From JBCCBV01 sp039033855 (GTDB lineage: Bacteria > Planctomycetota > Phycisphaerae > Phycisphaerales > Phycisphaeraceae), in contig JBCCBV010000019.1 of the NCBI GenBank assembly GCA_039033855.1, positions 9,317 to 73,316 of the forward strand: a stretch of DNA of 64,000 bases, read 5' to 3'. The notes under the pieces were generated by a model that was given only the letters and a program-made list of their open reading frames with translations, had not been told where the DNA came from and did not search any database. Shown in pieces: positions 15,930 to 25,323 of the stretch (position 1 is the first letter of the stretch; each line of letters begins with the position of its first letter). The translations under genes and the position numbers were made by a program.

Positions 15930-17159
15930 GTGAACCCCAGCCCCACCCTCCAACACGCCGTCGCCGACCTCGCCGAGTCCGTCGTGCCCTTCGGCGAGAC
16001 GCCCGACGCCCCGGCCCTGCCCACGGCCTACGGCGCCTACCAGGCCGAATACGCCGCCCTCAAACGACACGTCGGCGTCTGCGCCTGGCCCCACAAAACC
16101 CTGCTCCAAGTCACCGGCCAGGACCGCCTCGCGTTCCTGGGCAACCTGCTCAGCCAACACGTCGCCGAACTCCAACCCGGACAAACCGTCGACGCCCTGC
16201 AACTCAACGAACGCGGCCACATCGTCGCCACCGTCCGTGTCCACCACGGCGACGCCGAGACCTGGCTCGAAACCGACCACGCCTCGCTCGGGCCGTTGCA
16301 AGCACTCCTCGACCAACGCCTGTTCGCCGAAGACGTCCAACTGCACGACCTCGCCGGCGCCAAACAAAACCTGTCGCTCATCGGCCCGGCCGCGCTCAAG
16401 CTGCTGCGCTCGGTCGAAGACGACCCCGCCTCCGCCGAAAGCGCCCAGGCCAGCACCGTCGAGGCGCTGCGCGCCATGCCCGGCGCCACGCACGTCGTAC
16501 GGTTGATGGGCGCCCGCGCCTCGGCCACCCTCGACACGCAAGCGGGCGAGCCGGCCGTATCGCTCTGGGTCGACGCCGAACACGCAAGCGGGCTGTTCCG
16601 CAACCTGCTCGACGCCGCCGGCTGGTCGCCCGACCCCGACGCCGAGACCGACCCCAACCGCGCCGCCGAGCACGCCCAGGCCCGCCGGGCTTCGCTCCGC
16701 GGACGGCCCGTCGGCTGGGACGCGTACAACACCGCCCGCATCGAGGCCGGCGAACCGTGGTTCCGCATCGACTACGGCCCGACCAACACGCCCCACGAAG
16801 TCGGCCCGCGCTTGCTCGCACAAACCGTCTCACTCACTAAAGGCTGCTGGCTCGGGCAAGAGGCCGTGGCCCGCACCGAAAACCTCGGCCGGCCCAAGCG
16901 ACGCCTCATCGGCCTGCGCATCCAAGAGAACGCGCTGCCCCCCGCCGGCGCCGAGGTCCGCTCGCACCACGACGACCCCGCCAAACGCAAAGCCGTCGGC
17001 GTGGTCACCAGCTCGACGCTCTCACCCTTGCTCGGCCAGGCGCCGATCGCCCTGGCCCAGGTCGGCCACGCGCACCACAAGCCGGGCACGACGCTCCAGA
17101 TCCCCGCGGAAGGGCGGTGGGTCGCCGCACAAACCGTGGCCCTGCCGTTCACGCCGTGA
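15930..17159 (+). CDS. ygfZ: Folate-binding GcvT/YgfZ-like protein
   Basis: A 409-residue protein of the aminomethyltransferase-like fold. The diagnostic YgfZ motif is present as LTKGCWLGQEAVAR (KGCxxGQE), preceded by TGQDRLAFLGNLLSQHVAEL. YgfZ binds folate and supports repair or assembly of some iron-sulfur enzymes. The length is somewhat above E. coli YgfZ. Start is a GTG at 15930 where homology begins (VNPSPTLQHAVADL); upstream in-frame codons run antisense to pgk. Confidence 0.88.
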   Translation: MNPSPTLQHAVADLAESVVPFGETPDAPALPTAYGAYQAEYAALKRHVGVCAWPHKTLLQVTGQDRLAFLGNLLSQHVAELQPGQTVDALQLNERGHIVATVRVHHGDAETWLETDHASLGPLQALLDQRLFAEDVQLHDLAGAKQNLSLIGPAALKLLRSVEDDPASAESAQASTVEALRAMPGATHVVRLMGARASATLDTQAGEPAVSLWVDAEHASGLFRNLLDAAGWSPDPDAETDPNRAAEHAQARRASLRGRPVGWDAYNTARIEAGEPWFRIDYGPTNTPHEVGPRLLAQTVSLTKGCWLGQEAVARTENLGRPKRRLIGLRIQENALPPAGAEVRSHHDDPAKRKAVGVVTSSTLSPLLGQAPIALAQVGHAHHKPGTTLQIPAEGRWVAAQTVALPFTP

Positions 17160-17170
17160 CGAAACGCAGG

Positions 17171-17289
17171 CACGAGCCGCGACCGTCAGGGAGCGGGGCA
17201 TGCGGCGGCTCGCGCAGACGCAAGCCTGACGCACCCGCGCTGCTTCACGCCGTTGTATGAGGCCGCCTTCCCTTACGGCCGGGCCTCGT
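17171..17289. repeat. Interspersed element with inverted ends (copy B)
   Basis: Left end CACGAGCCGCGACCGTCAGG (17171-17203), right end 17259-17289 whose reverse complement begins ACGAGGCCCGGCCGTAAGGG. The inner segment shares CTGCTTCACGC with copy A. Same orientation as copy A. Confidence 0.75.
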
Positions 17290-17360
17290 CACACGCTTGC
17301 CTCGGCGCCGCAAGCGTCTCGTCCGTGATGGTCCGCACCACGTGCGACACGGCTTCTGCA

Positions 17361-17475
17361 ACCTCTCCCTCGAGGGAGAGGGTGGATCGACGTGCGTCCG
17401 CCGTCGATCCGGGTGAGGGGGCAACCACACGTTGAATAGCCGCACAACCCCTCACCTCAGCCCACTCCGGGGGTG
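17361..17475. repeat. CCCTCTCC-type element (copy 2, degenerate)
   Basis: It starts with the perfect palindrome CTCTCCCTCGAGGGAGAG (17363-17380) and includes GGTGAGGGGGCAACC and CCCCTCACCTCAGCCC. With copy B it fills the 17160-17520 gap; no gene is seen there. Confidence 0.6.
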
Positions 17476-17520
17476 GAGGGAGCCGGAAACTTCACCCAAC
17501 CAAACCACCCCCACCGCAAC

Positions 17521-18516
17521 TCACTGTTCCACGGCGCGGGGGTCCGGGCCCGCCGCCAGCTCGGCCACCTCGGGCGGGAGCGAGCCTTCGATCACCACCG
17601 ACTCGATCACCACCGGCTCCACCGGCCGGTCGCCCATGCCCGTCTGCACCTTGGCGATGGCTTCGACCACGTCCATCCCGCCCATCACACGGCCGAACAC
17701 CGTGTGACGACCCGTCAACCAGGGCGTCGAAACCTGATTGATAAAGAACTGCGACCCGTTCGTGTTCGGCCCGGCGTTCGCCATCGCCACCGCGCCCTTC
17801 ACCAGCGCCTGCGAAGGCAAGCCCTCCTCGTAAACATACCCCTGCATCGCATACAGCTCCGCCAGCGTGCCGTCTTCCAGCAGCGCATCGAGCTTGGTCT
17901 GCACCGCATCAAAGTTCGCGTCGAGCGCCTCCTGCGAATCGACGCCCAAACTCTCCATCACCGGCTGCACGATCACGCGCGAAAAATCCGCCTGCCCGCG
18001 CACCATCAGCCACGGGTGCGGCGCACCCTCTTTGCCGTCGGGCAGCACCTTGAGCTCGTCGAGCTTGAGCGCGCTCGCGTCGATCTCATCCGGGAACTGG
18101 TACCCCGGCCCGCCCGTGCCCGTGCCCAGCACGTCGCCGCCCTGGAGCATGAACCCGTCAATCACCCGGTGGAACGTCAACCCGTCGTAATAAGGCCGCT
18201 CCACCCACACGCCCGTGGCGGGGTCTTTGAACGGGCGCGTGCCCTGCGCCAGCCCCACAAAGTTCGCCACGGTGCGCGGCGCGGCGTCGACGAACAGCTC
18301 GATGCGCACCGCGCCGTGGTTGGTCGTAAGCACCGCCACCGGGCGTTCGACCGCATCCGGCTGCGTCTCGGGTTGGGTAGCCGCCTGCGCCGCGGGTTGC
18401 GTGGCGGGTTGCGTCGAGGTCGCCTGGCCGAACGCTGGACCCGCCGCCGCGCCCGCCCACGCCGTGCAAACCAACACGCCCAACCAGCCGCCGATCCGTT
18501 GTGAGATGCTTGTCAT
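17521..18516 (-). CDS. Exported cyclophilin-type peptidyl-prolyl isomerase
   Basis: A 331-residue protein with a signal peptide (IGGWLGVLVCTAWAGAAAGPAFG) and a Thr/Gln/Pro linker, then a cyclophilin domain: LFVDAAPRTVANFVGLAQG, the active-site FHRVIDGFMLQGGD, GSQFFI, and GRHTVFGRVMGGMDVV. It speeds proline cis-trans isomerisation of exported proteins. About 75 residues (DASALKLDEL to EEGLPSQAL) are inserted between the two catalytic blocks, making it longer than E. coli PpiA. I chose the ATG at 18516 by the signal peptide. It diverges from dnaA. Confidence 0.92.
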   Translation of the reverse strand: MTSISQRIGGWLGVLVCTAWAGAAAGPAFGQATSTQPATQPAAQAATQPETQPDAVERPVAVLTTNHGAVRIELFVDAAPRTVANFVGLAQGTRPFKDPATGVWVERPYYDGLTFHRVIDGFMLQGGDVLGTGTGGPGYQFPDEIDASALKLDELKVLPDGKEGAPHPWLMVRGQADFSRVIVQPVMESLGVDSQEALDANFDAVQTKLDALLEDGTLAELYAMQGYVYEEGLPSQALVKGAVAMANAGPNTNGSQFFINQVSTPWLTGRHTVFGRVMGGMDVVEAIAKVQTGMGDRPVEPVVIESVVIEGSLPPEVAELAAGPDPRAVEQ

Positions 18517-18745
18517 GCCCGCAGCATAAGCGCCGCGCACCGCGCGCGACCACCGCACACGCACCCGCCAAGGCCGCTCACACAGAACGCGCATCCGTAG
18601 GCGTTGACCCCCTCGATCGGCAACGGTAGGGTCGCTCGTTGCGAGGCGCAAAACGCCGCGCAAGGCAACGCACCGCCGAGACAAGCGCCCGGCGTCTGAA
18701 CCTCTCTTTTCGTGGCCGCGTCAACCGCGGCGGGTGGGCCCGAAC

Positions 18746-20212
18746 ATGACACGCCTCGACCCTGCCGCCTGGCAGGCCATCCTGGACCACCTCAAGAAGC
18801 GCCACGCCGCCATCTGTCGGCAGTGGTTCGAGAAGCTCGAGCCCCTGGGCATCGACGCCGGCCTGCTCCACATCCAGACCCAGACCGCCATCCAGCGGAA
18901 CTACCTCCAAAAACAACACTGCCTCGAGGCCTTCAACGAAGCCGCCCAGGCCGCCACCGGCCACCTGGTGTCCGTCCAGTTCACCGACGTCCAGGCCCCG
19001 CCCAAACCCGTTCTCGCCCACGACCCCAACCACCCCGGCGACCCCGGCGCCAACGGGCAAACCAGCGGACAGAGCAACGGACAGGTCAACGGCCAACCCG
19101 CCAAGCCCCGCAAACCCCTGGTCGTCCCCACCATCCGCGCCAACGACCTGGCCGACTTCGACGAAGACCAAATGGTCCTCTCGCCCGACTACAGCTTCGA
19201 CACCTTCATCCAGGGGCGCAACAACCAGCTCGCCTACGCCGCCGCCGTGGCCGTGTCCAACCAGCCCGGCGACGCCTACAACCCGCTGTTCATCCACGGC
19301 GGGGTGGGCCTGGGCAAAACCCACCTGCTCCAGGCCATCTGCCAAAAAGTCCTCGAACAGTCGCCCGAAACCCGCATCCTCTACGTCTCCTGCGACGCGT
19401 TCATCAACCAGTTCATCAACTGCGTCCAGTCCGGCCAGATGTCCGCCTTCCGACACCGCTACCGCCACGTCGACCTGCTGGTGATCGACGACATCCACTT
19501 CCTCTCGAACCGCGACCGCACCCAGGAAGAGTTCTTCCACACCTTCAACGAGCTCTACCAGTCCCGACGGCAGATCGTCCTGAGCTCCGACGCCGCCCCG
19601 AGCGAAATCCCCCAGCTCGAAGAACGCCTGGTCAGCCGGTTCCACTGGGGCCTGGTCGCCCCGGTCACCAAACCCAGCTACGAAACCCGCGTCGCCATCA
19701 TCCGCGCCAAGGTCAAGCTCCGAGGCATGCAGATCGACGACGACGTGGTCCAGCTCATCGCCCGACGGTCCGACACCAACGCCCGCGAGCTCGAAGGCGC
19801 CATCACCGCCGTGCTCGGCCGGGCCTCGCTCCTGGGCCAGACCGTCAACGTCGCCCTGGCCCGCGAAGTGCTCGGCGAGCCCGCCGCCGCCCCCCGCGCC
19901 AACCAGGCCACCCTCCAACAAATCATCGAAAAAGTCACCGGGTTCTACGGCGTCAAGCTCAGCGACCTCCAATCCCGACGGCGACACAAATCCGTCACCG
20001 AGCCCCGACAGGTCTGCATGTGGATCGCTCGGCGCCAAACCCGCTTCTCGCTCGAAGAGATCGGCGGGTACTTCGGCGGCCGCGACCACACCACCGTCAT
20101 GCACTCGATCCGCACCGTCGAGGCCCGCTCGACCGCCGACCCCGAGTTCGCCCAGGTCGTCAAACAACTCGACGACCAGGTCCGCGAACCGGCCCTCAGC
20201 CCGTCTTCCTGA
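18746..20212 (+). CDS. dnaA: Chromosomal replication initiator DnaA
   Basis: A 488-residue initiator with all four domains. The N-terminal domain I is followed by a Gly/Gln/Asn-rich linker (about 95-125), then the AAA+ core with Walker A GGVGLGKTH (Gly185 on), Walker B LLVIDDIHF and the RRSDTNARELEGAI sensor 2 region. The DNA-binding domain ends with the signature GGRDHTTVMHSIRTVE near 444-459. It opens the origin by binding DnaA boxes. A GTG at 18734 is an alternative start. dnaN, its usual neighbour, is absent; a possible origin lies just downstream. Confidence 0.97.
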   Translation: MTRLDPAAWQAILDHLKKRHAAICRQWFEKLEPLGIDAGLLHIQTQTAIQRNYLQKQHCLEAFNEAAQAATGHLVSVQFTDVQAPPKPVLAHDPNHPGDPGANGQTSGQSNGQVNGQPAKPRKPLVVPTIRANDLADFDEDQMVLSPDYSFDTFIQGRNNQLAYAAAVAVSNQPGDAYNPLFIHGGVGLGKTHLLQAICQKVLEQSPETRILYVSCDAFINQFINCVQSGQMSAFRHRYRHVDLLVIDDIHFLSNRDRTQEEFFHTFNELYQSRRQIVLSSDAAPSEIPQLEERLVSRFHWGLVAPVTKPSYETRVAIIRAKVKLRGMQIDDDVVQLIARRSDTNARELEGAITAVLGRASLLGQTVNVALAREVLGEPAAAPRANQATLQQIIEKVTGFYGVKLSDLQSRRRHKSVTEPRQVCMWIARRQTRFSLEEIGGYFGGRDHTTVMHSIRTVEARSTADPEFAQVVKQLDDQVREPALSPSS

Positions 20213-20269
20213 GCAGGCCCCGTCGCCATCCTGGCCTCGCACCCAGGGCCTGCGTGAATCGGGCCCTCT

Positions 20270-20745
20270 CACCCGTCCAAATCGTGCGTCCCCCAACGAG
20301 CCGGGTTCTCTGAACCCGGTCGTCCGGCCAATCGACGCGCCTCTCCGGCACCGCGGCTCTGCACATCTTGACCGTGGAAAACGCCGGGACAAGCGCGCTG
20401 CGGCGCTCGCGCCAACCCGCGCCGGCGTCCGCGCCGGCGTCCATCCCAATCGATGAACCGCGCTCCGCCCGCGCCCGCTCCACCCACGGCGCGCCCGCGA
20501 CAGGGGTTCTCCACATTGGCGACAGGTTGCCAAGACCACCCCATCTCTCCGTAAACCAATTTCAATCCATCGCTTACAAAATATTCGGGAGCTTCCGGCG
20601 GCATTCTCCACGGCGCGTCAGGGCCTACCACGAAGAAGAGAGAATCTCTTTCAATCTCTTCCCTCGGAAGCAGAGGCGACCCGCCCCTGTCGCCAAGCCT
20701 CGGGTCCGAGCCGACGCGTGACCCCCGCACGGCTTGTGGATTGAC
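20270..20745. other. Candidate replication origin region (oriC)
   Basis: The 438-bp gap after dnaA has three sequences close to the DnaA box TTATCCACA: TTTTCCACG (20373-20381, minus), TTCTCCACA (20507-20515) and TTCTCCACG (20604-20612). A weaker CAATCCACA (20735-20743, minus) lies in mutM. A stretch at 20551-20586 has only 11 G/C in 36 bases, exceptional here, and could be the unwinding element. The palindrome at 20301-20319 is part of a dispersed family. Boxes are imperfect and few, so this stays a candidate. Confidence 0.4.
20301..20319. repeat. CCGGGTTC palindrome (family copy 1)
   Basis: CCGGGTTC-TCT-GAACCCGG followed by TCG. It is one of four copies in the window sharing 7-8-bp arms, a 3-base loop and a trailing TCG. 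Confidence 0.75.
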
Positions 20746-21850
20746 ACGCCGGGCAACACGCCGTCATCCGCCCGGCGAGCATAAAACCGAGCAGCACCGC
20801 TCCACATCGCACACAAGGCCGCCCGGCCCGGCCGTATACCCGGTGCGACGCCTGAAACCGACCCGCCTCGCCCGACGGCCCGGCGTAATCGCGGAGCGTC
20901 GATCCCCCGCCCTCTACCGCCGCCCTGAGCACGTCCTGCAGGGCCGCGGTCAGCCGATCCGCCTCGATGGGCCTCAATCGCTCGGCCCGCCGCAGCGGGC
21001 TCACCCGGGCCGCAAAGAGCGCCTCGTCCGCGTAGATGTTCCCCAGCCCCGCCAACACCGCCTGGTCCAGCAGCACCGCCTTGATCGCCCGGCGACCCGC
21101 CCGCAGGCGACCGGCCAGCTCCGCCGCGTCGGCGCCCAGCGCATCGGGCCCGAGACCCCGGAACCAAAGCGATGCGCCCGCCGGACCCCGCGACGCGTCC
21201 GGTTGCGCGACGGGTTCTGTGAACCCGGTCGCCTGCGACCCCGCGTAGGGTTCCGCAGCCACACGGCTTGTCGCGTTCCTGACCGCGCTGCCATGCGCGT
21301 TTCCGGGGGCGGGGGCGGGGTTACTTCCGGGGTTACTTCCGGGGGGGGGCCAGTCCCACAGCCCGCCGAAGCGTCGGGGATCGACGAAGCGCATGACCCG
21401 CCCGCCTTCGAGCCGCCAGAGCGCATGGGTGTGCGGCGGATGGTCCCCCGGAGCGTCCCCCGGACCGCCCCCCAAAGCGTCTTCGGCGACTTCCACCCGC
21501 CCGGTCATGCCCAGGTGCACGCCCACTGCGGAGCCGTCGTCACCCACGATCGCCAGCCGCTTGCCGTGCCGCCGGACCGACACGATCACCCGCCCGGCCA
21601 GAAGCCCGCCGCGCTCTTCGATATGCGAGCCGGGCACTGTGTGCCCGGTCGTGTGTCCGGCCGCTTCGACCGCACGTTTGCCCGAAGTAACCGAGTTGGT
21701 AGACCCCGGTTCGCGGCGCGGCCCCCTTCGCATCCCGTGCGTCGGTTGCAGCACGTCTGCCCGCCGGAGCTCCATCGACACCACCCGCCGCCCGACCACC
21801 AGCCGCTCTAATCCGCGGCGCACCACTTCCACCTCGGGCAGCTCAGGCAT
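20651..21850 (-). CDS. mutM: Formamidopyrimidine-DNA glycosylase, enlarged by in-frame repeat inserts
   Basis: A 399-residue base-excision repair enzyme that removes 8-oxoguanine, against about 270-290 residues usually. The catalytic N-terminus MPELPEVEVVRRGL is intact, as are HGKRL, HLGMTGR, the Asn region LDQAVLAGLGNIYADEALF, and the zinc finger CVRCGAVLL...CCPACQ. Extra length comes from inserts at about residues 40-80, 125-140 and 170-215. Two contain palindromes (21631-21649 and 21211-21227) and others CCCCCGGA or TTCCGGGG words. One frame runs through unbroken. About 20 extra residues follow the zinc finger. Whether the enzyme stays active is untested. Confidence 0.92.
   Translation of the reverse strand: MPELPEVEVVRRGLERLVVGRRVVSMELRRADVLQPTHGMRRGPRREPGSTNSVTSGKRAVEAAGHTTGHTVPGSHIEERGGLLAGRVIVSVRRHGKRLAIVGDDGSAVGVHLGMTGRVEVAEDALGGGPGDAPGDHPPHTHALWRLEGGRVMRFVDPRRFGGLWDWPPPGSNPGSNPAPAPGNAHGSAVRNATSRVAAEPYAGSQATGFTEPVAQPDASRGPAGASLWFRGLGPDALGADAAELAGRLRAGRRAIKAVLLDQAVLAGLGNIYADEALFAARVSPLRRAERLRPIEADRLTAALQDVLRAAVEGGGSTLRDYAGPSGEAGRFQASHRVYGRAGRPCVRCGAVLLGFMLAGRMTACCPACQSTSRAGVTRRLGPEAWRQGRVASASEGRD
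21211..21227. repeat. CGGGTTC palindrome inside mutM (family copy 2)
   Basis: CGGGTTC-TGT-GAACCCG followed by GTCG. It encodes TGFTEP in the enlarged loop of mutM. Confidence 0.75.
21301..21347. repeat. TTCCGGGG repeats inside mutM
   Basis: TTCCGGGGGCGGGGGCGGGG, then GTTACTTCCGG twice at a 15-bp step, ending in a G-run. It codes for the GSNPGSNPAPAPG linker on the minus strand. A second patch (CCCCCGGAGCGTCCCCCGGA) lies at 21448-21472. Confidence 0.65.
21631..21649. repeat. CCGGGCAC palindrome inside mutM (family copy 3)
   Basis: CCGGGCAC-TGT-GTGCCCGG followed by TCG. It encodes TTGHTVPG in the first extra loop of mutM. The arms differ from copies 1, 2 and 4 by compensated changes. Confidence 0.7.
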
Positions 21851-21914
21851 GACCGAACCCTAGCGGCCCCGTGATACGATTTTGCCCGCCGGCGACGCGC
21901 CGACAGGGATGCCC

Positions 21915-22538
21915 ATGTCCGACCTCGACCAGCTCCGCCAACGCGCCGATGCGCTCGACGCCGCGTCTCAGTCACGCCGGCAACGCAAGCGCGCCGCCCG
22001 CGCCGAGTTGGACCTGCTCCGCCAAGCCGACGCCCCCGGAACACGCGCGCCCACCGGAATCCCTGGCCCACCCGCCGGCGGCGCGGTACCTCCCGCCGAC
22101 GCGCTGCCCGCCCAACGCCTGCACGACATCGCCACCTGGCAACGGCATGGCCTCAACGCCGTGCTCCTGCAACTGATCGTGTTTCCAATCGTCTTCGCGG
22201 CCGCGCTGGTCGTGGTGCTGATGAACCTCAACCAGGACCAGGTGCTGATCCCCATCATCCTGCTGCTCATGCTCCAGTTCGCCGTGGGCTGGTTGTATGG
22301 CGAGGTCGCCGCGTACCGCCTGCACCGCGCCCTCGGCGCCGGCCCGGCCATGGCCTGGGCCTACGTGATCCTCGGCCTGCTGCCGCTCGCCGAATGGATC
22401 CTCCTGTTTCAACTGAACCTCAAAGCCACCCGCATCCTCAAACGCCACGGCGTGAAAATCGGCTTCATGGGCGCCAAACGACGCACCCTGCCGACGATCC
22501 CTCCGAACCGCAGCGACGCCATGTTCGGAGCCCCATGA
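21915..22538 (+). CDS. Small integral membrane protein of unknown function
   Basis: 207 residues. The first 70 are charged then Pro/Gly/Ala-rich. Three hydrophobic helices follow (about 85-107, 113-135 and 145-170): LLQLIVFPIVFAAALVVVLM, IPIILLLMLQFAVGW and MAWAYVILGLLPLAEWILL. The C-terminus is basic. I recognise no family. I chose the ATG at 21915, preceded by AGGGAT; an ATG two codons upstream is possible. The stop overlaps the VOC gene start as ATGA. Confidence 0.7.
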   Translation: MSDLDQLRQRADALDAASQSRRQRKRAARAELDLLRQADAPGTRAPTGIPGPPAGGAVPPADALPAQRLHDIATWQRHGLNAVLLQLIVFPIVFAAALVVVLMNLNQDQVLIPIILLLMLQFAVGWLYGEVAAYRLHRALGAGPAMAWAYVILGLLPLAEWILLFQLNLKATRILKRHGVKIGFMGAKRRTLPTIPPNRSDAMFGAP

Positions 22539-22975
22539 CCACACCGACCCCGTCGCCTGCCGATACCCCCGCCCCCAACCTCCTCGCACACGCCCCGGTA
22601 TTGATGTGCAAAGACGTCCAGGCCGCCGTCGACTTCTGGCGCGACAAGGTCGGCTTCGGCAACATCCGCACCTTCTTCGGACCCCCGCCGAGCTTCGCCA
22701 TCCTCGACCGCGACGGCCTGTCCATCATGCTCGCGCTCCTCGACGACCCCGAAGCCCTGCGCACCTACCAACCCCACTGGAAGCTCCGCGACATGACCGC
22801 CCAGTGCTACTTCTGGGTGAGCGACGCCAAGGCGCTCTACCACGAGCTCAAACTGCGCGGCGCCCCCATCGACTTCGAGCTCTGCGACCAGCCCTGGGGC
22901 TGCCGGGAGTTCGGCATCCAGGACCTCGAACACCACGACATCGTCTTCGGCCAGGACCTGGCGTCGGACGCGTAG
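22535..22975 (+). CDS. VOC-superfamily (glyoxalase/bleomycin-resistance fold) protein
   Basis: A 146-residue cytoplasmic protein. APVLMCKDVQAAVDFWRDKVGF and the second half QCYFWVSDAKALYHELKLRGAPIDF...REFGIQDLEHHDIVFGQ show the paired beta-alpha-beta modules of this fold. Members include metal enzymes and binding proteins; the reaction cannot be assigned. Its ATG overlaps the stop of the membrane-protein gene (ATGA at 22535-22538), so the two are translationally coupled. Confidence 0.8.
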   Translation: MTTPTPSPADTPAPNLLAHAPVLMCKDVQAAVDFWRDKVGFGNIRTFFGPPPSFAILDRDGLSIMLALLDDPEALRTYQPHWKLRDMTAQCYFWVSDAKALYHELKLRGAPIDFELCDQPWGCREFGIQDLEHHDIVFGQDLASDA

Positions 22976-22991
22976 ACAACCGCTTGACTTC

Positions 22992-23123
22992 CGGCCCCCT
23001 CTCCTGGGGGAGAGGGTTGGGGTGAGGGCGATTCTTCGTTCGCTTTGCACGAACACGCCCTCACCCGCTCGCCGGCCGTCCGGGGGACGCACGGCTCGCC
23101 GCCCTCTCCCAGGGGCAGAGGGT
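22992..23123. repeat. CCCTCTCC/GGGAGAGGG interspersed element (copy 3)
   Basis: Left end CCCCTCTCCTGGGGGAGAGG, middle CCCTCACCCGCTCGCCGGC (also in copy 1), right end CCCTCTCCCAGGGGCAGAGG. It lies between the VOC gene and the MoxR operon. Confidence 0.75.
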
Positions 23124-23188
23124 CGAACCAAGTCTCGGTGCCGCCCCCCAGAACCGCACCCGGTCCTGCGCCGTCCTACGCTGTAACC

Positions 23189-23233
23189 CCGCCCCCCCCC
23201 GGAACCCCCGGAAGCGCCGGACGCCCCGGACGC
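23189..23233. repeat. CCCCCGGAA array just upstream of the MoxR operon
   Basis: A C-run followed by CCGGAACCCCCGGAAGCGCC and GGACGCCCCGGACGCGAC. It ends 18 bp before the moxR start, where a ribosome or regulator site would lie. Confidence 0.65.
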
Positions 23234-23250
23234 GACGGAAACCCAAGCCC

Positions 23251-24333
<1,083 letters not shown>

Positions 24334-24361
24334 CCGCACAACCGCCCCCGCGTCACCCACG

Positions 24362-25321
24362 ATGGCCCGCAACCCCCTCGACCAAGACGCCGGCCCGCTC
24401 GACCCCGCCGTGCTCGCGCAGGTCGGGTCGCTCGAACTCCGCGCCCGCATGATGGTCGACGGCCTTCTGCAAGGCCTGCACCGCTCGCCCCTGCAAGGCG
24501 AGTCCATCGAGTTCGCCCAGCACCGCCCCTACGCCGCCGGCGACGACCTGCGCCGACTCGACTGGAAGGTCGCCGCCAAGACCAACAAGCTCTACCTCAA
24601 GCAGTACGTCCGCGAAACCAACCTCGACCTGCTGCTGCTCGTCGACGCCTCCGGCAGCATGGCCTACCAAGGCCCGGGCGCCGCGTGGTCCAAGTTCCAG
24701 GCCGCCGCCACCGTCGCCGCCGTCCTGGCCCACCTGGCCGTGGCCCAACAAGACCGCGTCGGCCTGGCGCTCTTCGACACGTCCTCGCGCATGGCCACCC
24801 GCCTGTCCAACAACACCGCCCACTGGCGCGCCGTGGCCCAGGCGCTCGAACAAGCCGAGCCCGAAACCGCGGCCGCCGAGCAGACCGACCAGCCCCAGGG
24901 ACGCACCGACCTGGCCGGCACGTTCGACCGCATCGCCGCCGAGCTCAAACGCCGTTCGCTCATCGTCCTGCTCAGCGACCTGTTCGACACCCCCGAGGTC
25001 ATCGACCGCGGCCTGGCCAAGCTCCGCTTCCGCGGGCACGACGCCATCGTCCTGCACGTCATGGACGACGCCGAGCTGTCGTTCCCCTTCAGCCAGGCCG
25101 GCGAGTTCCGCGGCCTCGAGGGCGAAGGCCGCCTCCGCCTGTCCCCCCGCGCACTCCGCAAGGCCTACCTCCGCGTCGTCGAAGACCACCTCGAAGCCGT
25201 CGAAGACACCGCCCAACGCTTCCAATACGACTACGCCCTGCTCGACACCGGCCGACCCCTGGGCCCCGCCCTCCGCCGCGTGCTCACCCGACGCGCCGCC
25301 TTCCTGCGGAAGGGGCGTTAG
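24362..25321 (+). CDS. DUF58 protein with VWA-like metal site
   Basis: A 319-residue protein, the usual partner of MoxR. The N-terminal DUF58 motif reads SPLQGESIEFAQHRPYAAGDDLRRLDWKVAAKTNKLYLKQY. A VWA-like domain follows with an intact DxSxS metal site (LLLLVDASGSM, Asp95). No membrane helix is evident. It begins 28 bp after moxR and ends 2 bp before the next start. The family is linked to cell-envelope or stress functions in Bacteroides-type Bat operons; the exact job is unknown. Confidence 0.93.
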   Translation: MARNPLDQDAGPLDPAVLAQVGSLELRARMMVDGLLQGLHRSPLQGESIEFAQHRPYAAGDDLRRLDWKVAAKTNKLYLKQYVRETNLDLLLLVDASGSMAYQGPGAAWSKFQAAATVAAVLAHLAVAQQDRVGLALFDTSSRMATRLSNNTAHWRAVAQALEQAEPETAAAEQTDQPQGRTDLAGTFDRIAAELKRRSLIVLLSDLFDTPEVIDRGLAKLRFRGHDAIVLHVMDDAELSFPFSQAGEFRGLEGEGRLRLSPRALRKAYLRVVEDHLEAVEDTAQRFQYDYALLDTGRPLGPALRRVLTRRAAFLRKGR

Positions 25322-25323
25322 CC

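Noticed and set aside
20651..21850. mutM as a pseudogene
   Set aside because: It is one uninterrupted frame with intact N-terminal Pro-Glu, Lys and zinc-finger residues, so it is kept as a gene despite the inserts.
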